Notes: generated from the sequence alone by a model not told the origin. Shown: positions 1-8,429, numbered from the stretch's first letter. The stretch is DNA of 64,000 nucleotides from Hungatella hathewayi (GCA_025149285.1 CP102274.1:4366001-4430000); one strand, 5' to 3'. Program-made: numbers and translations.

Positions 1-1443
1 ACCGCCAATAGTCGGGATCTGGTTCGATACCTTATACGGAATACCACACAGCTTTCCAGTTGCCATCTCATCCCGGTAGATGTAGGTACCCATTTCGGTT
101 TTCATGTTCTTAAACACGCCTTCCAGCAGGCTGTTCATCGCCCAGCCAGCATTTACATCATCAATGTTCTTGGCAAAGGCTTTGGAACTTACAAACACTG
201 GGAAATCCGCGGAGATGAATCCTTTGGCGTCAACATAGTCAGCCTTGCTGCCATCAATCTGCTCAACCTCTTTATTGTTTGCAATACCAAGAGGCTGGAA
301 CTCTGCGCCGGCACCGTACAGACCACCAAAGTCAAGACCAAGCTGCATACGTCTCGTCAGGTCATTTGCAAACATGGCGTCTGCGGAGAAAGTGGACATC
401 AGAAGCAGCTCCCTGGACTGCGGCACAATAGCTTCCAGGCGCTTTGCAGACAGCTTAATGTTTCCGAACTTAGGAGTGCTCGTCTTAATCTTGCGCTGCT
501 CCCCGCCCCACTGCGCACGGGCGCCGGCGGTCATACGCGGAAGGTTTAAGTTACCAGATGTAAGCGGTACCTGCTGTGCTCCCAGCTCTACGATTACAGT
601 CTTCGGGTACAGAAGTTCAATGATCTGATCGGAGTATACTTCCGGAATCAGGTATCCGCCATCAACCGGGCTGGTTACGGAAAGGGCTTTAAACTCTCTC
701 TCCATATCTGCATCATCGTATTTCTTTCGGGCATAATAGGCAGCACGCTCCGGATCCTGGCGGCCGAACACATCAATGCACTTGATGGCTCTTGCCAGCT
801 GGATCATCGGCGGCACCTCTTTCTTTTTTGTATTGCCCATAGTTCCATTACCTCCATCTCTGCTCAAATAGAATGAGCTATATTTTCTTTCTACTTTTTT
901 CTTCTGAGCAGCCGGCCGGCTAACTGCCGCTTTTGTCTGGCGCTTCACCGGTGCACCTTTTTCGCCCTTAGATTCCTCATCCGCGGTATCATCGGACATA
1001 ACCTCTGCAACTGCATCCAGGATGTCCTCAACAACATCATCACCAATACCGTCCGCCTTTGCAGACTTGCGCTTCTCATTAACCGCCTCGCAGGCTGCCT
1101 TGATGACTTCCTCAAGGTCGGTAGGTTCATCGTCAGCTTTCTCATCTTCAGTAGCACCAGCCTCCTCCAGAATTGCGTCAATCAGCTCAGAAGTATCATC
1201 CGGATTCAGCTCATCCGCCTTTGCAGACTTGCGTTTCTCATTAACCGCTTCAATGGCAGCGTCGAGGATTTCTCCCAGGTCCCCGCCAGCTTCTGCCGGA
1301 TCTCCTTCCGCGCCGTCATCCGCTTTCTGCTCGTCCAATGCTTCCTTTACTGCTGCCTTTACCATCTCCTGAAGGTCATCAGCCCCCATCTTCATGGATT
1401 TTCTTGTTCTTGCCGCTTTCCGGCTCATTTTATATCTTGACAT
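1..1443 (-). CDS. Major capsid protein with fused N-terminal scaffold (partial)
   Basis: The reading frame is open from an ATG at 1443 to the left edge (481 codons seen, 3' end missing). Residues from about 202 on read as an HK97-fold phage capsid protein. Residues 1-200 are very acidic/basic and helix-rich, as expected for a delta domain that scaffolds the shell and is removed by the protease encoded just upstream. This part holds two repeats, with NEKRKSAKAD twice, about 54 residues apart. The 1443 start has AAGGAGG seven bases upstream and lies 12 bases after the protease stop. A second GGAGG-preceded ATG sits in frame at 840, so a scaffold-free form could also be made. The capsid call is firm; the use of two starts is inference. 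Confidence 0.88.
   Translation of the reverse strand, partial: MSRYKMSRKAARTRKSMKMGADDLQEMVKAAVKEALDEQKADDGAEGDPAEAGGDLGEILDAAIEAVNEKRKSAKADELNPDDTSELIDAILEEAGATEDEKADDEPTDLEEVIKAACEAVNEKRKSAKADGIGDDVVEDILDAVAEVMSDDTADEESKGEKGAPVKRQTKAAVSRPAAQKKKVERKYSSFYLSRDGGNGTMGNTKKKEVPPMIQLARAIKCIDVFGRQDPERAAYYARKKYDDADMEREFKALSVTSPVDGGYLIPEVYSDQIIELLYPKTVIVELGAQQVPLTSGNLNLPRMTAGARAQWGGEQRKIKTSTPKFGNIKLSAKRLEAIVPQSRELLLMSTFSADAMFANDLTRRMQLGLDFGGLYGAGAEFQPLGIANNKEVEQIDGSKADYVDAKGFISADFPVFVSSKAFAKNIDDVNAGWAMNSLLEGVFKNMKTEMGTYIYRDEMATGKLCGIPYKVSNQIPTIGG
1052..1250. repeat. Two direct repeats inside the capsid scaffold region
   Basis: Copies at 1052-1088 and 1214-1250 are nearly identical over 37 bases and lie 162 bases (54 codons) apart. 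They code for the repeated residues AVNEKRKSAKAD in the N-terminal scaffold of the capsid protein. The in-frame spacing suggests an internal duplication of a helical unit. Confidence 0.8.
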
Positions 1444-1455
1444 TGTATGTCCTCC

Positions 1456-2163
1456 TTAATATGAAATCTCAATCTCAATTTGATCTTGGTTGCTTTTCCT
1501 GCTTACAGGAGCCCGTGTCCGCGATTTCTGATCGGCGCCGCTGGCTTCCCGGATAACCGCATCAATCGTCCTGGCTGCATCTTTCATGGACTTGCTTACG
1601 TCCTTGAGAGATTTCAGCCTGGTGTTGCTAATCTTCCTGCCTTCCTTGACATCGAGCAGCAAGTCATCCTTTATGGCCTGGGCTTGCTCTGCAGTTTCCT
1701 GCATGGATTTGTACCCGGTGATTACTGCTTCCGGATTCATTGCCCAGGTAACGACAGACACTTCCCACAGCTTGACCTCGCGGAGATGACGGATTCCATC
1801 GCCGTCATAATCAAAGACAATCGGGTCATATCCGATAGACAATTCATTTAAGACGCCGTCTTTCAAGAGCACTTTAATATCTCTACCCATGGATGTGTCC
1901 GATATCTTCGCAGACAAGAACAATCCGTTTGCATCCTCTCGAAGTTCGATTGGGCGCCCGATTGGTAACCAGCAGTCATTATGCAGTGCAAGGATCTTCA
2001 CGCGTTCCCAGCCCTCAGCTAGTGTCTTGGTGAATGCCCCAGGTTCAATGATGTCTCCACCGCTATCCACATTGTCGAACACAGCGCCGTAACCAGAAAA
2101 GATTCCCTCTTCCTCGTTGTAGGCGTCCACCTTGAACTGCATCGTCTTTACTTCATGCTTCAC
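1456..2163 (-). CDS. HK97-family prohead maturation protease
   Basis: A 235-residue protein of the S78 (caudovirus prohead protease) family, which cuts the scaffold domain from the capsid during head maturation. The likely catalytic His is in LALHND (residue 61) and Ser in ELSIGY (residue 109); the conserved block LWEVSVVTWAMN follows. The C-terminal third is lysine-rich and is probably a self-cleaved targeting tail. The start is GTG at 2163, seven bases after AGGAGG; the next ATG (residue 8) lacks a site at usual spacing. It lies directly before the capsid gene, the usual order. Confidence 0.93.
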   Translation of the reverse strand: MKHEVKTMQFKVDAYNEEEGIFSGYGAVFDNVDSGGDIIEPGAFTKTLAEGWERVKILALHNDCWLPIGRPIELREDANGLFLSAKISDTSMGRDIKVLLKDGVLNELSIGYDPIVFDYDGDGIRHLREVKLWEVSVVTWAMNPEAVITGYKSMQETAEQAQAIKDDLLLDVKEGRKISNTRLKSLKDVSKSMKDAARTIDAVIREASGADQKSRTRAPVSRKSNQDQIEIEISY

Positions 2164-2239
2164 AGCTTTTCCTCCTTTCTGCAGAATTTTTATAATAAAA
2201 AAGACCGGATAAACCAGCCCTCCTTATTGCGCTATGAAA

Positions 2240-2719
2240 TTACTGGATGCCGTGCCAGGCTGTCTGAAGCAGGAACCCCAGCAGCTCCCACACCTTATCC
2301 TCGATTTTGTTCATGCAGATCTCACGCCCGACTTCCTCGGAATAGTTCTTCGGGTCCACGCAGGAACTGGATTCCACAATCGCAAAGCCATTTTTCAGGA
2401 CGCACCGGACCACCGTAGTGGAATCACCCATAGTCATGGTTTCCACCTCGGAAATAAAGTCCTCAACCATCTTAGTGCCGATGCTGACACCAGACGGAAG
2501 ATCTTTATTGTCATCAACCTGGAGATAAGCTTTCTCAAATACTTCCTTCGGGCTCCAGCTGAAATATCCATCCGGATACTGGACGAGGTATCCCAGTTCC
2601 AGCCCCTTTCTTCTGGCTTCCTCTTCCGGCATCTTGTCAATGGCGAATGTTTTTCCCGTGCTGATGCACTTATATGCTGGAGCTGCCTCAACTAATTTTG
2701 TTCCAATGTATTTCTTCAT
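2240..2719 (-). CDS. Phage protein, N4 Gp49/Sf6 gene 66 family
   Basis: 159 residues. The C-terminal half (from about residue 85) carries the run of the Gp49/gp66 family: TMGDSTTVVRCVLKNGF, then ESSSCVDP, then a WELLGFLLQTA end. The role of this family is not established. The first half has a separate motif (GYLVQYPDGYFSWSPKEVFEKAY) often joined to it in Firmicute phages. Its ATG overlaps the stop of the preceding 41-residue gene (ATGA), so the two are translationally coupled. Confidence 0.8.
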   Translation of the reverse strand: MKKYIGTKLVEAAPAYKCISTGKTFAIDKMPEEEARRKGLELGYLVQYPDGYFSWSPKEVFEKAYLQVDDNKDLPSGVSIGTKMVEDFISEVETMTMGDSTTVVRCVLKNGFAIVESSSCVDPKNYSEEVGREICMNKIEDKVWELLGFLLQTAWHGIQ

Positions 2720-2841
2720 CTATTTGTTTCCTTTCCGCATTTTGGACACCGAGCCACATAGCCACCATACAGGCCATGTGACCGTTTCCAGTGTTTACAG
2801 TAATTATGCTTACATCTCATTCGCTTCAGCCATCCAAACAT
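2716..2841 (-). CDS. Small zinc-ribbon phage protein (41 aa)
   Basis: A short frame starting at ATG 2841, with GGGGG four bases upstream, and ending in a TGA that overlaps the next ATG. The product is basic and has an N-terminal cysteine/histidine group (RCKHNYCKH) and a C-terminal CPKCGKETNR, which together could bind one zinc ion. The coupling to the neighbours on both sides supports it as a real gene. Function unknown. Confidence 0.75.
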   Translation of the reverse strand: MFGWLKRMRCKHNYCKHWKRSHGLYGGYVARCPKCGKETNR

Positions 2842-2887
2842 AATCCCCCTTTCTGTTGCGATATCGCAACAAGTTGTAACGTCACAA

Positions 2888-5059
2888 CTACGAATATGTC
2901 AGGAAACAGTGACAATTCACCGTCTCCTCAGCCACACCACAGTTCGGGTCACACGGCATCATCAGCTTATTTCCTTTCGATGTTACAAATGGCTCCGTAA
3001 TCGGCACCGACTTACCATTCAGTTCCCGGTGCGTATCCCTGGCCTTTTCCGGATTGGTGACATGCCAGGTCTTTGTTGAGAACCCGCCTCGCTGCGCCAT
3101 ATCATAGTTCCCGGCCAGAAGGCTGGTATTGCACTCCTGCGCCGCAATCGTGCGGGCTCTGGAAGCAGAGGTATTCATCGTATCCATAATCTCCTCGGTC
3201 AGGGTCTGGTGACTCTTTCCTTCAGCCAAACCGTCCGTGATTATCTTTGAGATGCTCTGTTTAGTTGTCTGCGACACATACGTTACACGCTGCCCGCCGC
3301 GGATCCGCGCTGCTGATGTGAGCGCCGGCTGCTGAATGTTCCTTAACCGGTATGTTGATATCACATTCTCCACGCCCTTGTCATAGGTCTCAGCCCATAG
3401 CGGTGTGAGGATTGATTCCAACATAGTTTCTTCTTTCTTCCAGTCAATCAGTCCATTTACAAACCGGAGGGTCAGTTCTTTCTGCTGTTCCTCGGAAAGC
3501 TGCAGGAATTCTTCCTGAGTCATATCAAGCGCATCCCAGACAGTGCCTTCCGCTTTTGTGGTTCCCAGGAGTACCTTCTGAATCTGGTTTGACTGATTCC
3601 GCAGGTATTTCATGGTTGCCATCTCAAACTTCCTTGTCTGGGTTCTCCGCGCAGCATCCAGCCCCCTGCCTGCCGCCTTGATGCGTTGGGCTTTGATCTC
3701 GGCCGCACGCCTCAATATCTTTTCTTCATCCTCAAGGAGAATCGTATCCGGATTATCCCTGCCGACTATTTCAACATCGTTCCGATCCGCCTCAATTGGC
3801 TCGGGAATATCAGAATACTGGAGGTTGGCCGCCGCCGAACTCAGTTCAACTGGATCCTCGTCGTCACCAATGTAAAGGTCTGCAAAGCTCATCTTGAAGA
3901 TTTTCCCCTTCTTGGCCGGCTCCATGTCCAATTTCTCCCGGGCTTCATCCTTGGTAAGAAGCCCATTGTTCCAGCCATCAAAGGCCACACCCTTTTCAAA
4001 CTCCTTGTCCTTAGGGATAATGTCATCAAATTCCCATAACAGGTCATCGCCGTATGACGGTAACAGCTGCAGGTTGATGGCATCCTGCCGGTTCATCAGG
4101 CGCGGCATCAGCACATTGGTGGCATAGATATAACGGGCAGTCTCTGCGGTGGCCCGGTTGCTGTTCTGTGTGATTCCCATGATTTCCCGCGGAACACCGA
4201 AGTGCTCCAGGACTGCATCGCGGGTAAATGTCCGACCGTTGATCATATCCAGGTCTTTCATGTTGTCGCCCAGCTTCACAACACTGGTTGGCACATCCTT
4301 GGGACCGCCGATGGTTGCTATGCCATGACTGTTCTGATGCCCACGAAACCGTTCTTTCCACTTTGCCAGGAACCGTTCCTGCTGCTTGTCATCAGCGCCA
4401 GGCATAATCACGATGGAACCAGGAGTCGCATCGTTGAAAAAGAATTTCTTCTGGAACTTCGCGGCATACTCATCAATCTCAATTTCATCTGCCAGAGGCT
4501 CTGCCTGCCCCAGTCCCCGTTTGTACGGGTCGAGTGGATTTAGGTCCTTCATGACGAACACATCATCCACAGATACATCCATCACGCTACCATCCGCTCC
4601 GCGGATCCGATAGAACGGAAATCCCTGGTATGGCGTCATCTGCACCCAGTGCGTCGGTACCGGCCACAACTCCGCCGGATAACCATTGTCAAAGCGCTCA
4701 ATAATAAAATACCCCTCGCCTTTCAGCAAGAGGTAGTCACTTTGCAACTTCCATAATGAACTGGCCGTAAACTCAAACAGCGGGTTCGGCCTCGCCCAAA
4801 AGTCCAGGAATGGATGGACAGTTACTTCTTTCTTTTCTCCATCCTTATCAATCCTATATAATTTACCCTTGGCATAAGCCAGATCCGATGATATCTTATT
4901 GATTACCGCCATTCTCGGATTCTTCCCGAAGGTATCCATCCATTCTGCCGTGTTCCTCGTCGGCGGGGATGTGTACCGCGGAATCATCATATTATTGTTG
5001 CCGGAGCGACGGTCGAAATAATCGCTCCTGTTTCTTTGTCTAAAATTAAAAATTCCCAT
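2888..5059 (-). CDS. Portal protein fused to MuF-like minor head protein
   Basis: About 723 residues. The first ~420 form an HK97/SPP1-type portal: N-terminal IFNFRQ, the PVPTHWVQM segment, and the EHFGVPREIMGI region typical of portals. The last ~250 are a MuF-type minor head domain ending in NCHCFLTY. The two are usually separate adjacent genes; here they are one frame. The start is uncertain: ATGs at 5083, 5065 and 5059 are in frame. The last gives MGIFNF, has GGTGA five bases upstream, and follows the terminase stop (5065), so it is preferred. The portal forms the DNA-entry ring of the head; the MuF part is probably internal or ejected. Confidence 0.92.
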   Translation of the reverse strand: MGIFNFRQRNRSDYFDRRSGNNNMMIPRYTSPPTRNTAEWMDTFGKNPRMAVINKISSDLAYAKGKLYRIDKDGEKKEVTVHPFLDFWARPNPLFEFTASSLWKLQSDYLLLKGEGYFIIERFDNGYPAELWPVPTHWVQMTPYQGFPFYRIRGADGSVMDVSVDDVFVMKDLNPLDPYKRGLGQAEPLADEIEIDEYAAKFQKKFFFNDATPGSIVIMPGADDKQQERFLAKWKERFRGHQNSHGIATIGGPKDVPTSVVKLGDNMKDLDMINGRTFTRDAVLEHFGVPREIMGITQNSNRATAETARYIYATNVLMPRLMNRQDAINLQLLPSYGDDLLWEFDDIIPKDKEFEKGVAFDGWNNGLLTKDEAREKLDMEPAKKGKIFKMSFADLYIGDDEDPVELSSAAANLQYSDIPEPIEADRNDVEIVGRDNPDTILLEDEEKILRRAAEIKAQRIKAAGRGLDAARRTQTRKFEMATMKYLRNQSNQIQKVLLGTTKAEGTVWDALDMTQEEFLQLSEEQQKELTLRFVNGLIDWKKEETMLESILTPLWAETYDKGVENVISTYRLRNIQQPALTSAARIRGGQRVTYVSQTTKQSISKIITDGLAEGKSHQTLTEEIMDTMNTSASRARTIAAQECNTSLLAGNYDMAQRGGFSTKTWHVTNPEKARDTHRELNGKSVPITEPFVTSKGNKLMMPCDPNCGVAEETVNCHCFLTYS

Positions 5060-5064
5060 AGTCA

Positions 5065-6519
5065 TCACCAATTTAATGTCCATTCGTTGTTAGGGTCATA
5101 AAGTGCCAAGGCAAGGGCATCAGCGATATCAGGAGAGGGAAGCCCACGTTTCTTCATGGCCTCTTTCCGCTCCAGCTCCAGCTTGCCATCCTTGTTGACA
5201 ATGTAGCGCCGGTTGCTCAGCTGTGAGATCAGTGCGTCATCGTCCGGAATCTGCAGTGCACCTGTCTGAAGGAGCTTCCTTATCTTGCCCCACATCAGAC
5301 CTGTACTGTTGCTGTACTCCACCGGATCATCTTCATCAATCTTCCCTCCAGCTGCGCCAAAATGGCACTCAACAATCTCCAAGTCCAGCTGCGGGATCCT
5401 CTGGCACTCGTTCCACTGGTTCCCATTATCCGGATCCAGTCCTTCCCGCCGGCACCGATCACGCCACACCTCATCGATAATCTGATCCGTCAGGTCATAC
5501 AGGTTATCGTACACCCCGACACCCAGGCCGTCACAGTCCACCTTGACGCGGATCACTGCATCCAAGCACTCGACAGCGTACCGCTTAATCATCTGCACCA
5601 CATAGCCGGAGATCTCCGTTGTGCGGTTGTGATGGTACAGCTCGTATCCATCTGACTGTACCTTGTCGATCACAGGGTACAGCGCGGAGCTGTCATCGCC
5701 GTACCGCGCCACATCGACTCCGATATCCACGCGGTTCCGGACCGTCTCCGGCTTCAGCTGTGTGGCAGCTTCGCACCAGTCCATCATAATAAGGCTGTCC
5801 GGGGTGGATTTTGGGAACTGGCCAGCCACGCGCACCCGAAAGACATCGGAGTCCATACCAAACATGTTGATGATTTTCTGGACGAACTTCTGATTTACGT
5901 GCTGGCTATCTCGGCCATCAATGTGCATTGCACTGTACTCTGAGCGGCTCTTATGATGGCTGTCGAAAAAGAATCCGGACAGCCTGGTGGGATTTCCCAT
6001 CATAAGCAGCTTTGCATCCTCGCCGGTCATGGCACCCAGCACCGGCTCGAAAACCTTATCAGACACACCGGATGCCTCATCGATGATGTAAAGCACATGC
6101 TCTGCATGGAATCCCTGAAGCGCTTCCGGATTCGTGGCCGTCCGCGGAACTGCGAACCATTCCTCGGGATATCCATTCATATAGACACGCTGCTGTGTCC
6201 AGATAATATCGTTCTTAAGCTCCGGATTATTCCTGAGCCACTTACTAATCTCCGCCCAGAGTATGTCATATAGCTGATGCTGCGTAGGCGCCGTACATGG
6301 AATCTTTGGAAAAGGCCGCGTACACAGAAACCAGATAACCGACCAACTCTCCACGGCCGACTTACCGACACCATGGCCGGAACGTACTGAGGTCATCGGA
6401 TAGTCCCGGAGGCTCCTCAGTATATCTCGTTGCTTTTGATCCGGAGTGACCCGGATAATATCCTCAACAAAATAAATAGGCTCATCTGCGTAAAACAGGA
6501 CTGCATCATCACTCAGCAT
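5065..6519 (-). CDS. terL: Terminase large subunit
   Basis: 484 residues; the motor that pumps DNA into the prohead and cuts it. Walker A is SGHGVGKS (about 47-54) and Walker B is VLYIIDEAS (142-150, with D147 and E148). The nuclease domain begins at VDVARYGDDSS, whose aspartate is the likely first metal ligand, and ends with the DIADALALALY segment. An upstream ATG at 6567 is in frame but has no ribosome site and would add a basic stretch read from the small-subunit gene in another frame. The chosen ATG has GAAGG eight bases upstream and overlaps the small-subunit gene by 11 bases. Confidence 0.95.
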   Translation of the reverse strand: MLSDDAVLFYADEPIYFVEDIIRVTPDQKQRDILRSLRDYPMTSVRSGHGVGKSAVESWSVIWFLCTRPFPKIPCTAPTQHQLYDILWAEISKWLRNNPELKNDIIWTQQRVYMNGYPEEWFAVPRTATNPEALQGFHAEHVLYIIDEASGVSDKVFEPVLGAMTGEDAKLLMMGNPTRLSGFFFDSHHKSRSEYSAMHIDGRDSQHVNQKFVQKIINMFGMDSDVFRVRVAGQFPKSTPDSLIMMDWCEAATQLKPETVRNRVDIGVDVARYGDDSSALYPVIDKVQSDGYELYHHNRTTEISGYVVQMIKRYAVECLDAVIRVKVDCDGLGVGVYDNLYDLTDQIIDEVWRDRCRREGLDPDNGNQWNECQRIPQLDLEIVECHFGAAGGKIDEDDPVEYSNSTGLMWGKIRKLLQTGALQIPDDDALISQLSNRRYIVNKDGKLELERKEAMKKRGLPSPDIADALALALYDPNNEWTLNW

Positions 6520-7357
6520 CCGGGGTACCTTCTTTCTCTTTATCCGCCTTCCGCTTCTCATAGGCACTCATGATATTCTGTGCAAGTCCCTGCTGCCCGG
6601 AGGTTCCCATAGACATATGCTCCGCAAGCCATTCCATGGCCTTCATGGAGTCATAGAGTTCGATGCTCGCCCCGTCCTTCCCCATCTTCACCTTCTTAAT
6701 AGCCCGTCCATCAATTTCTAAGGATTCCTGAAACTTCACATAATTGACTTCCTTCATCAATGGAATTTTTCCACCAGAACCGGGATTCCCATCAGGTTTA
6801 TCCACCATGACAGGACCGAACATGTTCATAACCGGAACTTCTTCGCGGCCAAAGGTGACATAGTCCGTGATGCAGGCGGTCGCAATGTCCAGATAGAACT
6901 GAAAGATATCGTGCTCATCAAAGAGCTGGTTCTCAAAGCGTTCCTTCTTCAGGCGGTTGATTTCTTCCTTGACCTTAGTTTTTCTGAGCAGGCGCCCACC
7001 GTTTACCATCGCTGTCTCATATGAACAGCCATACGCTTTCTTATAGGACTGGGTCGCATTCAGTGTCTTTGCATAAAGCACACAAAAAAGCTGCTGTTCA
7101 GAATTTAACTCCGAATTCTCCAGTACAGCATCCACGGTCCGTTTATCTGTATTGGCAACGCTACGTTTCTGCTTGCAACGTTGCGTTTTCTTTTTCTGCA
7201 ACGTTGCGGGCTTATCGCTGCCCCATCCATTCCGGCTCTTCCAGCTCCGGACGGTACCGTCAGATACTCCCAGCTCCCTGGCTATATCAACCAGACTCAT
7301 GCCCTGCTCAAATAATGCCTTTGCTTTCAACGTCTGTTCATTAGATCCTTGTGCCAA
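6509..7357 (-). CDS. terS: Terminase small subunit
   Basis: 282 residues. Residues 10-45 are a helix-turn-helix (DIARELGVSDGTVRSWKSRNGWG) of the kind found at the N-terminus of PBSX-like small terminases. The central part (LNATQSYKKAYG.. to EEINRLKKERF) matches the Terminase_2 family. It recognises the packaging site and loads the large subunit. Start is TTG at 7357, with GGAAGG and GGTGA upstream. It is the first packaging gene after the structured leader at 7.9-8.4 kb and the 174-residue unknown. Confidence 0.93.
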   Translation of the reverse strand: MAQGSNEQTLKAKALFEQGMSLVDIARELGVSDGTVRSWKSRNGWGSDKPATLQKKKTQRCKQKRSVANTDKRTVDAVLENSELNSEQQLFCVLYAKTLNATQSYKKAYGCSYETAMVNGGRLLRKTKVKEEINRLKKERFENQLFDEHDIFQFYLDIATACITDYVTFGREEVPVMNMFGPVMVDKPDGNPGSGGKIPLMKEVNYVKFQESLEIDGRAIKKVKMGKDGASIELYDSMKAMEWLAEHMSMGTSGQQGLAQNIMSAYEKRKADKEKEGTPDAE

Positions 7358-7402
7358 TCACCTCACCTTCCTATCTGGCTAAAATAAAAGAGGCAGTGAA
7401 AA

Positions 7403-7927
7403 TCACCACCTCTCATTCTTTTCAATTTTAAAAAACTCTCTATTGTATCTACTAATATAAATCGCTACTGCCTTTAATGCCTCTGACGAATCCGCAAAAC
7501 TCCCTTTAGAATCTCCCGATCCATCTGTCACATCGCCTGTAAATTGACCGAGCTCCATCCGCAAAGTATCTAGCCTTCCAGCTAGTTCTTCATCACAATA
7601 AGCATAGGCGACATTAATACAGGAAATGGCTTTAGCATATTTATCCAAATCCGTTGCGTCTCCCAGAAAAAGGCCAACAGACTTTAACATATTATCGAAT
7701 GCTTCTGTTGCCTTTAAATAGTATGAATTATACTGAAACTTCAAAAAATCATTTTCTAAATCTAATAAATGGTTTTTTCGTTGAAAATGGTTATTTATAG
7801 TAGCAACAAATATTGGGGAAATTAGTGCAATTACAGCTATTACAACTAAAATCGTTATGCTTGCATCTGTCTTTATTCCATCAATATTAGGCGGTGTTGC
7901 AGTGGAATTTATTATTAATCCTAACAT
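7403..7927 (-). CDS. Membrane-anchored phage protein of unknown function
   Basis: 174 residues with one hydrophobic segment near residues 21-45 (ILVVIAVIALISPIFVAT) followed by a soluble, mostly helical part with charged residues. The ATG at 7927 has AGGAG eight bases upstream; one at 7933 is too close. Base use is more AT-rich than the flanking head genes. Lying between the late promoter and the small terminase gene, it could be an accessory gene. I do not recognise the family. Confidence 0.7.
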   Translation of the reverse strand: MLGLIINSTATPPNIDGIKTDASITILVVIAVIALISPIFVATINNHFQRKNHLLDLENDFLKFQYNSYYLKATEAFDNMLKSVGLFLGDATDLDKYAKAISCINVAYAYCDEELAGRLDTLRMELGQFTGDVTDGSGDSKGSFADSSEALKAVAIYISRYNREFFKIEKNERW

Positions 7928-8033
7928 TTTCATATCTCCTCAAAATTTCTTTCATCCTACCACAAAATTTGACAAAAGAAAACACCCATCTTCCGACAGG
8001 TGCCTTCTCAGGAGAAATAAGTTATGAAGGAAA

Positions 8034-8104
8034 GCGGAACACCCGGAATCGAACCGGAACCCAGGGCGCGACCCTGCCCATCTGCCATTGATGGTATACT
8101 CCAC
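8034..8104 (-). other. tRNA-like element, degenerate
   Basis: The minus strand holds a good T-arm (TCCGG TTCGATT CCGGG), a 7-bp acceptor made with wobbles (8104/8103 onward with 8040-8034), and a D-arm with GG in the loop (CCAT...ATGG). The anticodon arm can form only four pairs around a seven-base loop, or five pairs around a five-base loop, and the variable loop is too short. It is therefore probably not a working tRNA, but the T-arm is too good to ignore. Confidence 0.4.
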
Positions 8105-8282
8105 ATAAGCACTCCTTGTAAACTACCCGCGACCGCCCAGCGGTCAACCCATTACTTCCAGAGTGCAGCCCCGCAGCTGACCGACTACTGCAATTACGGT
8201 CACTTTTATCCACTACAGGTTCAAGTTTTTAGCGGCTATATAGCTTTGCAGGACTTCAAGCCACTTCCAGGGTAGAAAATCA

Positions 8283-8308
8283 GCCACCGACCGATGAAAG
8301 CCGGTGGC
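8283..8308 (-). terminator. Hairpin in late leader, possible terminator
   Basis: GCCACCG at 8283-8289 pairs with CGGTGGC at 8302-8308. On the minus strand it is followed by TGATTTTC, a weak T-tract. It could end transcripts from the late regulator gene or act as an attenuator of the late leader. Confidence 0.35.
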
Positions 8309-8323
8309 CGTTCATTGGGGATG

Positions 8324-8364
8324 TTATGCAAAATGGCTTTTTCTGTTTACCTAATTTTGCATAA
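8324..8364. repeat. Perfect 11-bp inverted repeat at the start of the late leader
   Basis: TTATGCAAAAT at 8324-8334 and its exact complement at 8354-8364, separated by 19 bases. It begins about 5 bases downstream of the -10 box of the late promoter, so it would be either an operator or a 5'-end RNA hairpin. Confidence 0.7.
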
Positions 8365-8368
8365 TACA

Positions 8369-8397
8369 ATTATAACTCGTCCATTCGGACATTGCAA
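8369..8397 (-). promoter_or_regulatory. Late promoter
   Basis: Minus-strand TTGCAA (8397-8392), 17-base spacer, TATAAT (8374-8369). The spacer contains the dyad GTCC-N4-GGAC, a candidate binding site for the late regulator encoded just upstream. Transcription would run into the terminase and head genes. Confidence 0.65.
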
Positions 8398-8429
8398 GGA
8401 CACGATTTTGACACGCTCTTGTCAAGCCT

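Larger units (their letters stand above)
7928..8368 (-). promoter_or_regulatory. Long structured leader of the late (packaging/head) transcript
   Basis: About 440 bases without a credible gene between the late promoter (8369-8397) and the first late gene. On the minus-strand RNA it begins with an 11-base perfect inverted repeat (8364-8354 with 8334-8324). Then follow a GCCACCG/CGGTGGC hairpin (8308-8302 with 8289-8283), a GACCGC/GCGGTC hairpin (8145-8140 with 8136-8131) and a tRNA-like fold (8104-8034). The packaging (cos/pac) site is often in this position next to terS. What the structures do is not known. Confidence 0.5.

Noticed and set aside
945..1181. 78-residue minus-strand frame
   Set aside because: It is an out-of-frame reading of the capsid scaffold, which has a clear start and ribosome site and runs through.
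8034..8104. Functional tRNA gene (anticodon CGC)
   Set aside because: Anticodon stem and variable loop do not fit; listed only as tRNA-like.
8022..8213. 63-residue frame across the tRNA-like element
   Set aside because: No ribosome site or plausible protein; better explained by the structured leader.
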